From Porphyra umbilicalis (Eukaryota > Rhodophyta > Bangiophyceae > Bangiales > Bangiaceae), in the NCBI GenBank assembly GCA_002049455.2, contig KV919219.1, positions 1-46,219 of the forward strand: a DNA stretch of 46,219 nucleotides, read 5' to 3'. Positions 21,075 to 31,643 of this stretch are shown piece after piece (the first letter of the stretch is position 1; each line of letters opens with the position of its first letter). Position numbers and translations under genes: made by a program. The notes beneath the pieces are model-generated. The model was given only the letters and a program-made list of their open reading frames with translations. It was not told the origin of the DNA and ran no database searches.

Positions 21075-22455
21075 GAAATATAACATACGGAAGCCTGTTG
21101 CCCCGGCCTGGCACGGTCCTCCAGTTTCAGGTATTGCGTCCCCGACGCGAGCAGCAGCTCGATCCTATCCGACCGCGTCGCCTCGGCGGCGGCTCGCGAC
21201 ACGAGCATGTTGTGCCGCATGTGCTGGTCGAGGGAGGGCACCTCCGTCGGCGCCAGGGTGCAAAAGGCGACGGCCTTGTCGTTTTTCCGCCACAGGTTCT
21301 GGGTGTCACGGCTGGAGGTTGTGAAAACGGGCAGCACCGGCGGCTCGTCAGTCGCGTCCAGCCCCGTCGATCCACTCGACATGACGCTCGCCGCCATCAC
21401 CTCCCGCGTCCCTTGGGCGAAATCCATCCGCCACGGCGTGCGGCAGAAAGCGTTACGGGCAGTCGCGCAGAGGTGGTTGATGATGTGCGCACGTTGACCC
21501 ATCTCCATGGTGGCCTTGTCGGCGACTTCAAGAATCCTCCTGAGGTCGGTATCCAGCTTGCGGATGCGAGCCTTCACGCAGCTGATGGTCTTGCGGAGCC
21601 GGAAGGTGTCCCTGGCTCCCTCCGCCAACGCGTAGGTCCAGTTTTGGAGCGCCGAGGTGTCCCGCCGCAAAAATGACACACACTGCGACAGATCGGACTG
21701 GACGACAGCGGTGAGAGCGGCGGTGGAGTCCTAAAGACCGGGCAGGGCTAGAATCCTGCCGCCACTGTTTGTGAGGATGCTGAGCGGGTCCTCCTCAGAC
21801 GCGCCCGTATTCCCCTCCTCCTGCAGGTCCGTCTCCTCCGCCTCATCCGTCACCTCTGTTGCCTTGCTCTTGGGGGCATTGAACGCTTTCTTGCGAGGGG
21901 CAGGCAGTACGGTCGCCTTGCGCTTGCGGGACTTGAACGGTCTCTTGGACGGAGCAGGCAGGACAAATGGCATGGTGACGCATGCCTTGAGCATCGCCCA
22001 GGAGTGGTTGCGACACTGGTAGCCGACGCGGGTCTTGAACGTCTTTGCAAACATGCCCCCCGGGCAGGGCACCGGCGGCTTGGCTTTAAAGCGGCGGATG
22101 CGCGCGAGAAAAGACCTGTTCTTCTGGTTGGTCCATTCACCCCTCCACCACGAGTCGCGCCCGTCCTTCAAACCATGGAAAAGCGCCTCCGGGCGGCTCT
22201 GCTGCACATCGATGACGAGCGCCTGGCTCCTGGTCAGCGGGCCCGTGCCGTACAGCCGAAGATGGGGTGGGGCGGGCGGGGGCACCCTCCGAGGGCGGGA
22301 CCGCTATCGGGAGGCCCCACGGGCGCGCCACCGCCGGGCATCACCAGCTCTGGGATGTCCTCGGGGTCAGCGGCGGTCTACACCTCGGCGAAGTGGGTCA
22401 TTCCGGCGGCAACCGCCGGCCTCGGAGCGCGGGCCGGCATACTGGCCGACATTAC
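21041..22455 (-). pseudogene. Unrecognised element-borne protein gene, broken by two stops and a frameshift
   Basis: A minus-strand frame can be followed for about 470 codons. It begins with MSASMPARAPR, passes a TAG at 22378-22380, runs through DPEDIPELVMPGGG, and shifts frame near 22265. It continues with a Trp/Arg-rich part (GRDSWWRGEWTNQKNRSF, RIRRFKAKPP, HSWAMLKACVTM), two basic KRK clusters resembling nuclear-localisation signals, and an acidic linker. It meets TAG at 21731-21733 and ends with a helical region (TFRLRKTISCVKARI, then KLDTDLRRILEVADK). I do not recognise the family. The basic clusters and flanking dispersed repeats (20958-21074 and 22544-22809) suggest a DNA-binding or transposition protein of an undescribed element, which is an inference. 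The stop codons indicate it is inactive. Confidence 0.55.
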
Positions 22456-22543
22456 CAAGAGGAACAAGTGTCCAAGACGCAATGAAGGGCTAGCGTCGGC
22501 GTCGCCGGACCTGGAAGGAGGAGTGGCTTGTGTAGCGACACGG

Positions 22544-22809
22544 AGTACGATCATCCTGGGGATCGTGCTCATGGATTGAGTAAACGAGTGCGCAAGATTG
22601 ATATAGATTCCTACCCCACGGGCTCTATTGCAGATGGTAGCCTGTATTACTTCGAGTGATGTTGTGAGGAGGGTCTGCCGAATTTGATGAGAGAGCAAGA
22701 CCTGCCCATGGGGCGCCACCCCTGGTCAACGTAACGTGTGCAGAGGGAGCCTCCATATGAGTTGACACTCGTGCGACCGACATGCTGTTGCCCGGCGCAG
22801 AGGGGATGG
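22544..22809 (+). repeat. Dispersed 266-bp repeat, copy next to the unrecognised pseudogene
   Basis: This is the second copy of 3656-3922 in the same orientation. It lies just upstream of the start of the 21041-22455 pseudogene (minus strand). Together with 20958-21074 it may bracket an element of about 1.85 kb. Confidence 0.75.
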
Positions 22810-22888
22810 TAGGCACGAGGGGTACCTCAACCACAGAGTCACCCGCTGACCACCCTCTAACCGTCTCACGCTTCTCGCCGCAGCGACG

Positions 22889-24097
22889 TCACTCTGAGCT
22901 GTCCACGCCATCGGCGCCCGGGGTAGCATGGCGCAAGCACGCAACCGTGCGGAGCGCCGCGGCCAGCTTTCGGACCGGTGCGCGCTCCCGCGAGCTGCCC
23001 ACCTCGCGCGTGACGCGCTCCTTGGCCGACAGCGCCACTTGGAGCGGCGTCGCTCGTCGCTGTCGAGCGCGGCCGGGTTGTCACGGGCAGCGATCAGCAC
23101 CATGCAAACGGACGGCGTGAGTGCAGCCGCCGCCCAGTGCGGCGCCGTGCGGCGCATGTCGCCACCAGCAGCGTTCACGCTCGCCCCGCGCTTGAGCAGC
23201 ATCCGCACCATGCGCAAGTTGGACGCGCGCACCGCGCAGTCGAGGGCGATGTTCCCGGCGTCTACGTCATTGCGAAAGTCAACGTCCGCCCGAGCGCCAA
23301 TCAGCGCCGACAGTGCCAGCACGTCCTGTTTACGCCCGCGGCGGCACAGGATGTCCAGCGCCGCGCGCGCCGACGAGCCATCCAGCAGAGGCAGCGCGTC
23401 GACGCTGCAGCCTCCCCCGATCAGCACCGGGATCACGGCGGAGGGGGTTTGGCCGAGAATGGTAGCCTCCATGGCGCCCATGAAATGTGGGCAAGGCAGC
23501 GCCACGTCATGTCGCGCGCCCACCTCCAGCAGCCGCCCGACGACGTCCGGCGTCCGCAGTGAGGACGAGCATGCACGTCCGCTCCGTCAAGTCCGCCCCG
23601 ACGTGGCGGAGGGCGCCCTCCAAAACGGTGCGACACATGACCGACGTCAGCGGTCCCGCCAGAGTCAGCGCGTATTGCCCACGGTCGATGCTGAAAGTCG
23701 CGCTCGCGCCCCGCGACAGTAGAAAGGCGGCCACGTCGACGCACTGGTTCCGCACCTCCATGGTCAGCGGCGTCTCCTCATCCTGGTTGGACAGCGCGGT
23801 GAGCTCGGCGTCCGCCTCTGCCAGCCGCATCACCGCCGGCATGTGCCCTACCCGCGCCGACAGGTGTAGGGGTGCGCTCAATCACAAGTCACCACCCCTA
23901 CCGTCGGCGGGAAACCCCGACGCCAGCAGCACGTCGATGGTCTCCACAGAGCCGCACCGAGCTGCCATGTGCATCGACGACCGAGAACGCCAGGTGTGCT
24001 CCTCGCGCCAGCCGTCGCCCGCAGCAGCAATCGCCGCCGCCGTGGTGGCCGCGTCGCCACTGGACGCTGCGGCGAGGATGGGCGACATTGACGCCAT
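22889..24097 (-). pseudogene. Ankyrin-repeat protein gene, broken by one stop and two frameshifts
   Basis: The frame opens at ATG 24097 (MASMSPILAAASSGDA) and shows consecutive ankyrin repeats: MHMAARCGSVETIDVLLASG, APLHLSARVGHMPAV, TPLTMEVRNQCVDVAAFLL, and IALDCAVRASNLRMVRMLL followed by KRGASVNAAG. Ankyrin repeats are protein-binding scaffolds, and no catalytic domain is seen. TGA at 23882-23884 lies in frame between repeats. A one-base shift near 23565 moves the reading into VVGRLLEVGARHDVALPC. Another near 23040 is needed to reach TPLQVALSAKERVTREVG and the natural-looking end GVDSSE-TGA (22889-22891). I infer about 400 residues before decay. Sequencing error cannot explain the nonsense codon together with two shifts very comfortably, so I call it a pseudogene. 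Confidence 0.75.
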
Positions 24098-24193
24098 GGG
24101 CTCGGACGCGTCGGCCGCCTAGTCTTACGTCATAGCGTCCAGGTCGGACGGGCCGTAGTCATCCAGATAGCTCCGGCGCTACCAGAGGTAATC

Positions 24194-24655
24194 CTACAGG
24201 CGGTGGCAGTGCCGGCAGCCCCCCAGGTGCGCCTCCGCGAGGCGCTCGGGTGGCATGTCCACCGCCGTGTGCGCCGCGCGCAGGTGCTCGACGAATGCGG
24301 CGCCCGCCCCCACGGCCGCACCACAGCTGAGCAGTGGGCAGACACCCAGGGGAGGGGCCGCACCAACACCCGCACCAGACCCACCGTCAACAGCAGGAGA
24401 GGGCGGCGGCGCGGCAACGGCCGACGCGGCCGCGGCGCCACCCACCGCCAGCGAGCTCGCAACCGAGCGGGCCGCCGGCGCGGCGGAAGGCGCGCCCGGG
24501 CGCGCAGCACACCCCGCCTCGTGCTCCGCCAGCGTCAGGCGCGCGGGCGTCGACCGACCGGTAGGAAGCAAGCCGCCGCAGTGGCGGCAGCCGCGCAGCC
24601 GGTTGGCCGACAGCACCGACGCGGCACGACCGCCGCCGCGGCGCACGGCGGGTAG
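24194..24655 (-). pseudogene. Zinc-finger fragment of a LINE-like ORF
   Basis: The frame contains Cys/His patterns typical of the N-terminal finger array of some non-LTR retrotransposon ORFs: CRHC followed by a His-x4-Cys (LAEHEAGC), then CPLLSCG followed by FVEHLRAAH, then LGGCRHCH. The frame stops at 24194 with no reverse transcriptase motif following. The finger type and spacing match the module near the end of the 26.3-29.6 kb ORF (CPVASCG, then HLRDAH and LGTC), so this is plausibly the next part of the same element, separated by the block at 24.66-26.28 kb. Confidence 0.5.
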
Positions 24656-24659
24656 CGCC

Positions 24660-25200
24660 CGCCGGGCGCACCTGCTGCACGGGCGGCGGCGCCACGATGG
24701 CCGTGGCCGGGAGCCAGCTGCCCGTTTCCGGCGCGGGCGCGAGACGGTCGGCGACGCCGAGCGCCGTCGCCATGGACCGCTTCCTAACCGAAGACGGGAG
24801 CAGCAGCGTCGCTTCCGGGTAGGCCGTCAGCAGCGGCCACACGTTGGGGGAGTAGTTCGGTAAAGACGTGGTAAAAGGTCGCCCCGTGGTGTTGGCCGAG
24901 GTCCACGACGAGGCCGGCGCCGGCGTAGGGGGCGGCGCTCCCCGCCCCCGCCGCACCCGCCCCCGCCGGCGGCGGTGGCACCCCCCCCGGCGCAACGGCA
25001 AAGGGCACGGTGTGGGGTCCGTCGCCGCCGCCGTCGGCGGTCGGCTCGTCTGGCCAGGCGCCCTCCTTGGCCCACCTCCCCACGTCGACGAGCGCCGCGT
25101 CGCCGTCGGGGCCGACGCGCAGCACCTGACCGGCGGCGTTGACGTACCAGCGGGCCCCTCCGCCGCCGGCCACAAGCACCGCCACGAGTGGGCGGTTGCA
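24660..25200 (-). pseudogene. GT61-like glycosyltransferase fragment with a frameshift
   Basis: Reading the minus strand, the frame passes ARWYVNAAGQVLRVG and then GLVVDLGQHHGATFYHVFTE, a sequence like the conserved His-containing core of family 61 glycosyltransferases. At a run of five Cs near 24857 the frame shifts by one base; NVWPLLTAYPEATLLLPSS, ALGVADRL and GSWLPATAIVAPPP then follow in another frame, as the family order predicts. The fragment has no start codon upstream and no C-terminal half. It ends where LINE-like finger sequence begins, so it is truncated on both sides. GT61 enzymes transfer xylose, arabinose or GlcNAc in the secretory pathway. Whether this copy ever belonged to a host gene cannot be told. 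Confidence 0.5.
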
Positions 25201-26279
25201 CGGTGCTCCCCGCCATGCCCGGCAGCGGCCGGCACAATGGATCTCGACTGCTGTAGATGGGTCTCGACAGCAGTCCCTGCGCAGTGGAGCTCAACCGGGT
25301 AGCTAGGCGCTGGATATCGCCCCCGTCGTCGTTGAGCAGGACATTGTGACAGAGCCAATCACCGCTCAATACAAGAATCTCATGTGGCCAATGAATGCTC
25401 GCAGGCTGCGGCATGCCCCACCCCCCAGCTGGTCCACTCAGCGCGCTAGGCGGGCACTTGGTGGGCGCCGCGCTGGCGACACGGCCGGGATGTCGTGATG
25501 GTGATACGCGGCGCGCGCCTGCGGCGGGGGGGGGGGGACTTCGAGCCCGAAGCCCCGCGGGGTGCACAAGGGGCCTTCGGCGTTTGGCCGGCGCCCCTTT
25601 GTGGTGGCTGGCGGGACGGTCGGGCACCCCGAGGGGACAGTTCGCGACGCGGGGGACAGTTCGCGAGCAGGGGGACAGTTCGCGACGCGGGGGACAGTTC
25701 GCGAGCAGGGGGACAGTTCGCGACGCGGGGGACAGCTCGCGACGCGAAGGACAGCTCGCGATCCGGGGAAAAGTTCGCGAGCCGGGGCACAGTTCGCGAG
25801 CCGGGGCACAGTTCGCGAGCGGGGGGACAGTTCGCGACGCGGGGGACAGTTCGCGACGCGGGGGACAGTTCGCGAGCCGGGGGACAGTTCGCGAGCCGGG
25901 GGACAGTTCGCGAGCCGAGGGACAGTTCGCGAGCGGGGGGACATTTCGCGACGCGGGCGACAGTTCGCTACGCGGGGGAAAGTTCGCGGCGGGCGCCGAG
26001 ATCCGCCGCCGCGGGGCGCCACCGCAGTGGGTCCGCGGGCGGCCTGGTTGGGGGGGGGGGGAGTGGGGGGGGTGCCGGCGAGGACGGCAACGCCCGCGTC
26101 GGCGCGCCGGCACGCCGCCCGCCCCGCCGTCCGTTTTTCACCGTCTGAGGCGGCCCACACGCCACGCTCAGCAGATTGACCACACGGCTTCTCTGCTGCT
26201 CAAAATCTGGTCGGATTTTGACCAGCCTCTGGCCACGGGGAAAACATTGTTATGCCGGGAAGACACACACATTACTACA
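25201..26279. other. Gene-free block around a 19-bp minisatellite
   Basis: 25.2-25.63 kb has no recognisable motif. The minisatellite follows, then a G-run-rich segment and about 120 bp with an internal inverted pair AAAATC-tggtc-GGATTTT (about 26200). Long ORFs spanning this block on both strands are produced by the repeat. Confidence 0.6.
25631..25992 (+). repeat. 19-bp minisatellite, about 19 units
   Basis: The unit is GGGGACAGTTCGCGACGCG. Variants alternate the last bases between GACGCG, GAGCAG and GAGCCG. Since 19 is not a multiple of three and the unit lacks stops, open frames run through on both strands, giving Arg/Gly/Ser-rich (plus) and Pro/Ser/Leu-rich (minus) nonsense proteins. 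Lengths vary by one base in a few units, as expected from slippage. Confidence 0.92.
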
Positions 26280-29200
26280 TTACAGAGTGACACCAGCAGG
26301 GGTCTTGAAGCGTTGGTCACTGGAAAACGACGACGCCCGCCCGCCGCCGCCGTTGACGCGAACGCTGCCGGCAAGGGGCGGGCGGTGCGGGCGGCGCCGC
26401 GCCGCCGCGACTGGGGCGGGGGCGTCGGGCGGGGCGGCGGCGCCGACCGCAAGCCGCTTCGACGCCTTTATCGTCGGCTCGACCGTCGCCGCCGTCCCTG
26501 CCGCGTCGGCCGCCCCCCCCCCGCGCCGGCAGGTGCCAAGACTGGTGGCCCACAAGGCCGCGTCGGCGGCCTTGTGGGCGTCACGCAGGTGAGAGCGGAC
26601 GCCCAGCCACAGCGGATTGCCTGCGGCGGTCGCGCCGCAGCTCGCGACCGGGCAGCGGTGCTCAGCGGCCGTGTCAGCCGCACCAGCCGACGAGGCGGGC
26701 GGGGGGGGGGGGAACGCGAACGAGCAGGGGGGGTGCAGGGGGGGGGGGGAGGACAGAAGCGCCAGAGGATTGAGAGATGACGGGGGGGGGGGGGCAAAGG
26801 CGCGCTCGCCCGCGCCGGACGGCACGGGGGACGGGGCACGAGGGGTAGAGGGACAGTCACTGTCGTCGGGGGGAGTAGTCAAACCGTCTGAGTACGCCGG
26901 GATCGGCCAGTTCTGTGATTGCGCGGGGGAGCTACACCCCGCCGCCTTGCCAGGCCGGGCCGCCCGACCGGGTAGCGGAGGGGAGGCAGCAGGTGGCGCG
27001 ACTGCCGGCGCGGCGGCGCGAACCCCGTGCTCGTCTGGTGGCGACACGGCCACAGGCGCACGTGCGTGCGCGTTGGACGTGGAGCAGAGGGCGCTCGCGG
27101 CACGACAACCGTCAGTTTGAGAGGTCGCGGGAAGCCCCTCCCCCACGTCCGACTCTCTGGACACGCGCAGGGTAGGCGGCACGCTGGCAGCAGCGTGCGC
27201 CTCCGCCGGAGACGCAGTGATGACCGGCCCCGCGGCAACGCCGGCAACGTGTGGCGGCGCCACAGCGGCAGCGCGCAGCCAGGCACCGCGCGTCCGTCCG
27301 GCAATGCGGACCGGCGGCGCGCCGCCCACACAGACGAGGCGGTGCCCCGACGTGGAGTCGAGCGGCGCCCGCACTCGCCGCTTAGCGGCGGGCGTCGGTG
27401 GGGGAGCGCGCGCACCAGCGGCCGGCGCGCTCCGAGGAGCCCCCTCCCCCAAGCCACAGTCGTCGTTCCCCACGTCGGGGGGGAGGCGCACCAACGCGGC
27501 GGCAGCGGCGTCGGCGCCGGCAGCAGCGGCGACAGCGCGCGCGGTGGTGCCCCGCGCACGACGGGCGATGCCCGCAAGGGCGGCGGCCCGCAGGCGGCGC
27601 GCGACGGCAACCGGCGCGTCGTGGGCGGCCATGATGCGCGCGGTCGCCCGCCGCAACCCACGCGCGGTCCTCAGGGCGACGCCCGACTCGGCGTCGAGTC
27701 GCCCCTTGGGCGACGGCGACGTTGGAGGCCTGGGCAGAGCCAGCGACGACACCGCCAAGTCCGTGTTCGCCGTGGCGGCGGCCGACGCGGCCACGCACAC
27801 GCCGCGCGCCTCCGCCGCACCAGCGCGCGCCTTCGTGGCGGCCGGATCGAGCCGACGCGGTGGGGCGGCCGCGTCAGCGGCCTCCACCACGGCGCCGTCG
27901 GCGATGCGGAAAAGCGCCGCCGCCAGCGTCAAAGCGCCCACGGCGCCGCCCGGCACGCGCCGGACAGCCGCGGCGACCGAGTCGGCCAACGGGGGGAGTC
28001 AGGCAGCAGTGCCCGCCGACACGTCCGCATCCACCACCCCGCCCGCTGCATCCATAAGTTGGGCGGCCGCGAGCGAACTGCGGTCCCCGCGCGCCGGGGG
28101 CGTCGGGGAGTTCACTGCAGTGCGGGGGCTGGTGGGGGGCGTGCTGCGGCCACCGGGTGAGGCGGACACAGCAAAAACTTCTGCCCGCCCGGGCGAGGCG
28201 CGATCCGATCCGGGGGGGGGGTCGGTCGCCGTCGTGGCGACCACCCGCATCCCGATCCCGGATGCGGGATCGACCCCGTCCCCGTCGGCGCGAGAAGTTT
28301 CCTCGGCCGCCGCGTCATCTTCGGCGGCCGCCGAAAACGTGGGGGGGGTGGGCGGCAACACAGAAATTTCCGACTGTACGGCAGCAACCGAAGCGGGGGT
28401 CGAAGCCGCTGGCTGGGAATTCTCGTCTCCCGGCCGGTCGGCGTCGACCGCCTCCACGGCCGCCCTCCCCTGGGGCGGAACCAGGCGGGCGCTGTCCGCC
28501 CCGCACCGGGCGGCTCCGCGACGCTGAGCGTCGGCACCAGCGGCCGCCGCCGCTGGGGGCGCCGCACGGCCGCCCATGGCGCCACCATCAGCACCCAGCT
28601 GCTGCACGTACGGGGCGAGCTCCTGGGGCAGCAGCGGGCGGAGGCCGTCCCAGTGAGCGGGCGGCATGCCCACCCGCTCGTCCAGCGACGACAGCTTGGC
28701 GCGGCGGCGCGCCACGTAGAAGGCGCGCGCCACCTCGCGCGCCGCCTCGGCCGACAGCCCGCGTCGGCGCGGGGCGCCCAACAGCGACAGCGAGAGGGGT
28801 TTGACCCCCCGCAAGAGCTTGAGCGTGGCGGCGGCCGGCGACAGCGCCACCGCCGCCTCAAATGCGTCGGCGTGCTGTGCCAGCAGGCGCACCTCGGCGA
28901 GGTCGCCGGCGCGGTCGACGTCGACGACAGCCCGTTTGGGCAGCCCGGCGGCCGCCGACAGCAGCTCACGCAGCCGCCAGGTGCGCGTCTCGCGCGCGAC
29001 GCGCCGGACGTAGACAGTCCGCAGCGTCACCGGCGGGGGCGACCCAGCGGCGAGGCCGCGCAGCACGGCGCCCGCGGCGGCCGCGCGGGCGAGCCGGGCG
29101 GCCGCCGCCACGGCAGCGCCTCCGTCCTTGGTCTTAGTTTTCGCCGCCGCCGCGGCGGCGGCCACCGCCAGAGCGTTCTTTTGTTTGCCGCCGCGCGGCA

Positions 29201-29580
29201 GCGGCCGCCGGCCGCCGCCCACGGCCGCAGGGGCAGCCCCACGCCGGCCGACCACCGCGTCGGCCCATGTCGAGGGGCGCGGGCGGGGGGCAGCGCGCGG
29301 ATCTGCCGCAGGCGCGGCGACGGCGTCCTAGGCGGCCGCCGCAGGGGCGGCCGGTAGGGGCGGGCGGGGGGGGCCGCCGGCACCGACGTTGGCGGCGCCG
29401 GCGGGGGGCCCGGCGACTTGGTCGACCGCGGCGGGGGCGGCGGCGGCAGCAGTCGCCGACGCAACAGCGGGGGGAGCCGGGGGCGAAGGGGCGGGCGGAG
29501 CCGGGGGCGAAGGGGCGGGGGGGGCGCTCAGCGGCGGAGGTGGGGGAGCACGCGTGGGTAGGGGGGATAGCGGCGCCGAC
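26280..29580 (-). pseudogene. LINE-like ORF1 with zinc-finger end, broken by two stops
   Basis: One minus-strand frame runs about 1100 codons, interrupted only by TAG (29328-29330) and TGA (27999-28001). A Pro/Ala-rich N-terminus leads to STWADAVVGRRGAAP. A region then resembles the ORF1 of some non-LTR elements (VTLRTVYVRRVARETRTWRL, LRELLSAAAGLPKRAVV, DLAEVRLLAQHADAFEAAV). A very long Ala/Pro linker follows, and then a C2H2-like module CPVASCG with SHLRDAH and LGTC. No reverse transcriptase or endonuclease motif is present. G-runs up to 12 long make indels likely. The identification rests on domain order and finger type, so it is tentative. It could instead be a host protein of very low complexity. 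The continuation seems to be at 24194-24655. Confidence 0.42.
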
Positions 29581-30853
29581 TAAGCCGCTAATAGCGAATA
29601 GCGGCGCCGCGCCAGCCAAAAAAAAGCGAGGTTCCAGAAGAGGACCATTCTCAGCCAATCGATCCTCCGTAAGTCTCGAAACGGCCAACAGCAAGAGCGA
29701 TCGCTTTGCCGTCGCCGTCAAATCGACGGCGACGGCGTCGAGCAACGCCGCGATCGCGCGCGCCGTCGCGGCGACGGCGGCGGCCCCCCCGGCCGCCGCC
29801 GCGTCCATCGCCGCCGCGCCGCCGCGGGGGGGGGTGCCCGGACCCCCAACGCACCCCTCCGCCGCGACACCGTCTCGCCAGGCACAGCCACTCGTCTTCA
29901 AGCCGCCTCGAGCGGGTAATCGTAGACTGCTCACCAGGGTCCTTTCGTGGGGGGTGAATATGGTGCTTCGCTCCTCACCTCTGGAAGAGGTGACTACTGG
30001 TATAGATATTAATCTTTCCATTAATAAAACCAACATCTATTTAATTGATCGGCAAAATCTCTTCTTGTCGTTGAAGTGGGCCGTATAATTCTCAACCGAC
30101 CCAACTTTGGCGTGTCGCTCGCATCCTTCCACCGTCCACACCGACACGACTTCACTTCTACCGCACCCCACGGCCCCCCCGTTCCGGACCGGGCGGGGGC
30201 AGGGACGTCCCTGCCCCCACTCACCCGTCCCTGCCCCCACCCCCCCCGGTCGCTGCCCCCGCCCCCCGGACGCTGCCCCCCCCCCCCGGTCACTGCGCCC
30301 CCCCCCGGTCGCTTCTCCCCTCCCCCTCTGCCCCCAGTTTCGTCGCTGGCTGTGTACGACATCCTCCTCGCGTCTTCTCTTCACCTGTATGTGAGCCTTT
30401 GCAGTGTCGTCGTAAAGCGAGAGTGTACGTCGGATAGCGGTTGGGAGTACTCACTGCATGGGGCGGGAGGACATGTTTTCCCACGGTTCCTGGCCGCTGA
30501 GAGGCCAGCCCCCTGATCACGCCTCTGACCTGTGGTATGTGTCATGTTCTTTCCTCTCTGGCTGCCGCTGAAGTATTTTTTTTTTTGCAGCCAGCGACGT
30601 GCGGTCGTCGCAGCGGCAGTGGGGGGTGTGGCGGGGGTGGCGGGTTTGTCGAGGAGGGGCGGGATTGATGGGGTCGACAGGGGTCAAGGGGTGGCGGGGG
30701 TGCGGGAGTGGCGGGGTTGGCGGGCACGCGGGCGGGAAGCGTTCCTGAGTTGGGGGCAAACTATTGTTGCTACTGTAAGGAAGCAAGTTGTAGTGAGCAA
30801 TCGCTGAAGAGCTCTGGTGAAAGAGCCTCTTTCGAGCGCGAGGCACGAGCTTA
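29581..30853. other. Gene-free, includes an A+T-rich junction and a C-rich tract
   Basis: A minus-strand frame at about 29640-29810 (start MDAAAAGGAAAV) looks like codon-biased sequence but has no motif; it may be a 5' part of the LINE-like element. About 30.00-30.07 kb is A+T-rich, marking a sharp compositional change. The remainder holds the C-rich repeat and no gene. Confidence 0.45.
30190..30320 (+). repeat. C-rich short tandem repeat
   Basis: Units like CCGGTCGCTGCCCCC recur four to five times with C-runs of varying length (for example near 30247, 30267, 30287 and 30306), preceded by a duplicated CCCTGCCCCCAC phrase. Confidence 0.7.
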
Positions 30854-31561
30854 TTAGCGAAGCTCCTCTATGAGACGGACACGGAAAGGGCCCCTCCAGC
30901 TGTCCCAATAGGGGCGCTGATTGGTCAATCTGCCTTGATCCAGGTGGGATGCTTTCCGGGTTCCTGACCGTCCATTCTTACCTCGGAAGCGACACTTGGT
31001 CGATCTATTATTTAATTGGTGGTTGCTGCCTCGCTGCATTCTGCGAATGTCGCTCTGTCGTATTTTGTTGGGAATGAAACTTGATTGAGAAGTGAGACTG
31101 TGGTTTCGGCTGCTGTAGTTTTGGTGTGGAGGCTGTCCCCCCAGCTCGTGCTAGCGAGCCTCCAGTGTGGTGGTCCATTGCGAGGGCTCAGGCTGGGTGG
31201 GGTGTGTGTGTGATGACGGCGATGACCGAATGTGGTCAATTTACGTTTGGTTGTGGGGAGGGGGCGCTGGGGCGCCGCGGGCTGCGATGAGGGGTAAGGG
31301 GGTAGTTAGACCAGGATGAAAAGAGTCCTGGACCAAAGCGGTTTCTCAACCAGAAGACCGGCAGAAAAGGGGGATTGGGTGCCGGGGGACTGTCAACAAC
31401 GGCGGGGAAGAACGTGGGTGGCGCCTGATAGCTCCGACAGAGAGAGCGGATCTTTGGGCAACGTGGCGATAAGAAACGTGCTTGGATGCTTCTCAATAAG
31501 TATTTGTCGGTTCACATTGGCGTGTAGATCTTACAAGAGGCATTTGCACGAGCTTCGCTAA
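30854..31561 (+). mobile_element. 708-bp segment with TTAGCGAAGCTC inverted ends
   Basis: TTAGCGAAGCTC at 30854-30865 is inverted as GAGCTTCGCTAA at 31550-31561. A related end is found at 6562. No ORF with a motif lies inside, and no target duplication is visible. It is probably a non-autonomous DNA element. Confidence 0.5.
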
Positions 31562-31643
31562 CGGCCCCCCCTGCCACTGGGGGGGGCTTCTATTGATTTT
31601 AGCTCTAAAGCGAGATCTTGTCAACAATTTAAGCCCGAGTACG

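Noticed and set aside
25395..26780. 461-codon plus-strand ORF
   Set aside because: Most of it is the 19-bp minisatellite and antisense sequence of the LINE-like ORF; long frames exist on both strands for the same reason.
27027..28527. Plus-strand ORFs of 377 and 436 codons
   Set aside because: They are antisense shadows of the Ala/Pro-rich minus-strand frame, which has the better motif content and continuity.
24000..30000. A reverse transcriptase or endonuclease domain completing the LINE-like element
   Set aside because: I searched all frames by eye for a (F/Y)xDD core and flanking motifs and found none.
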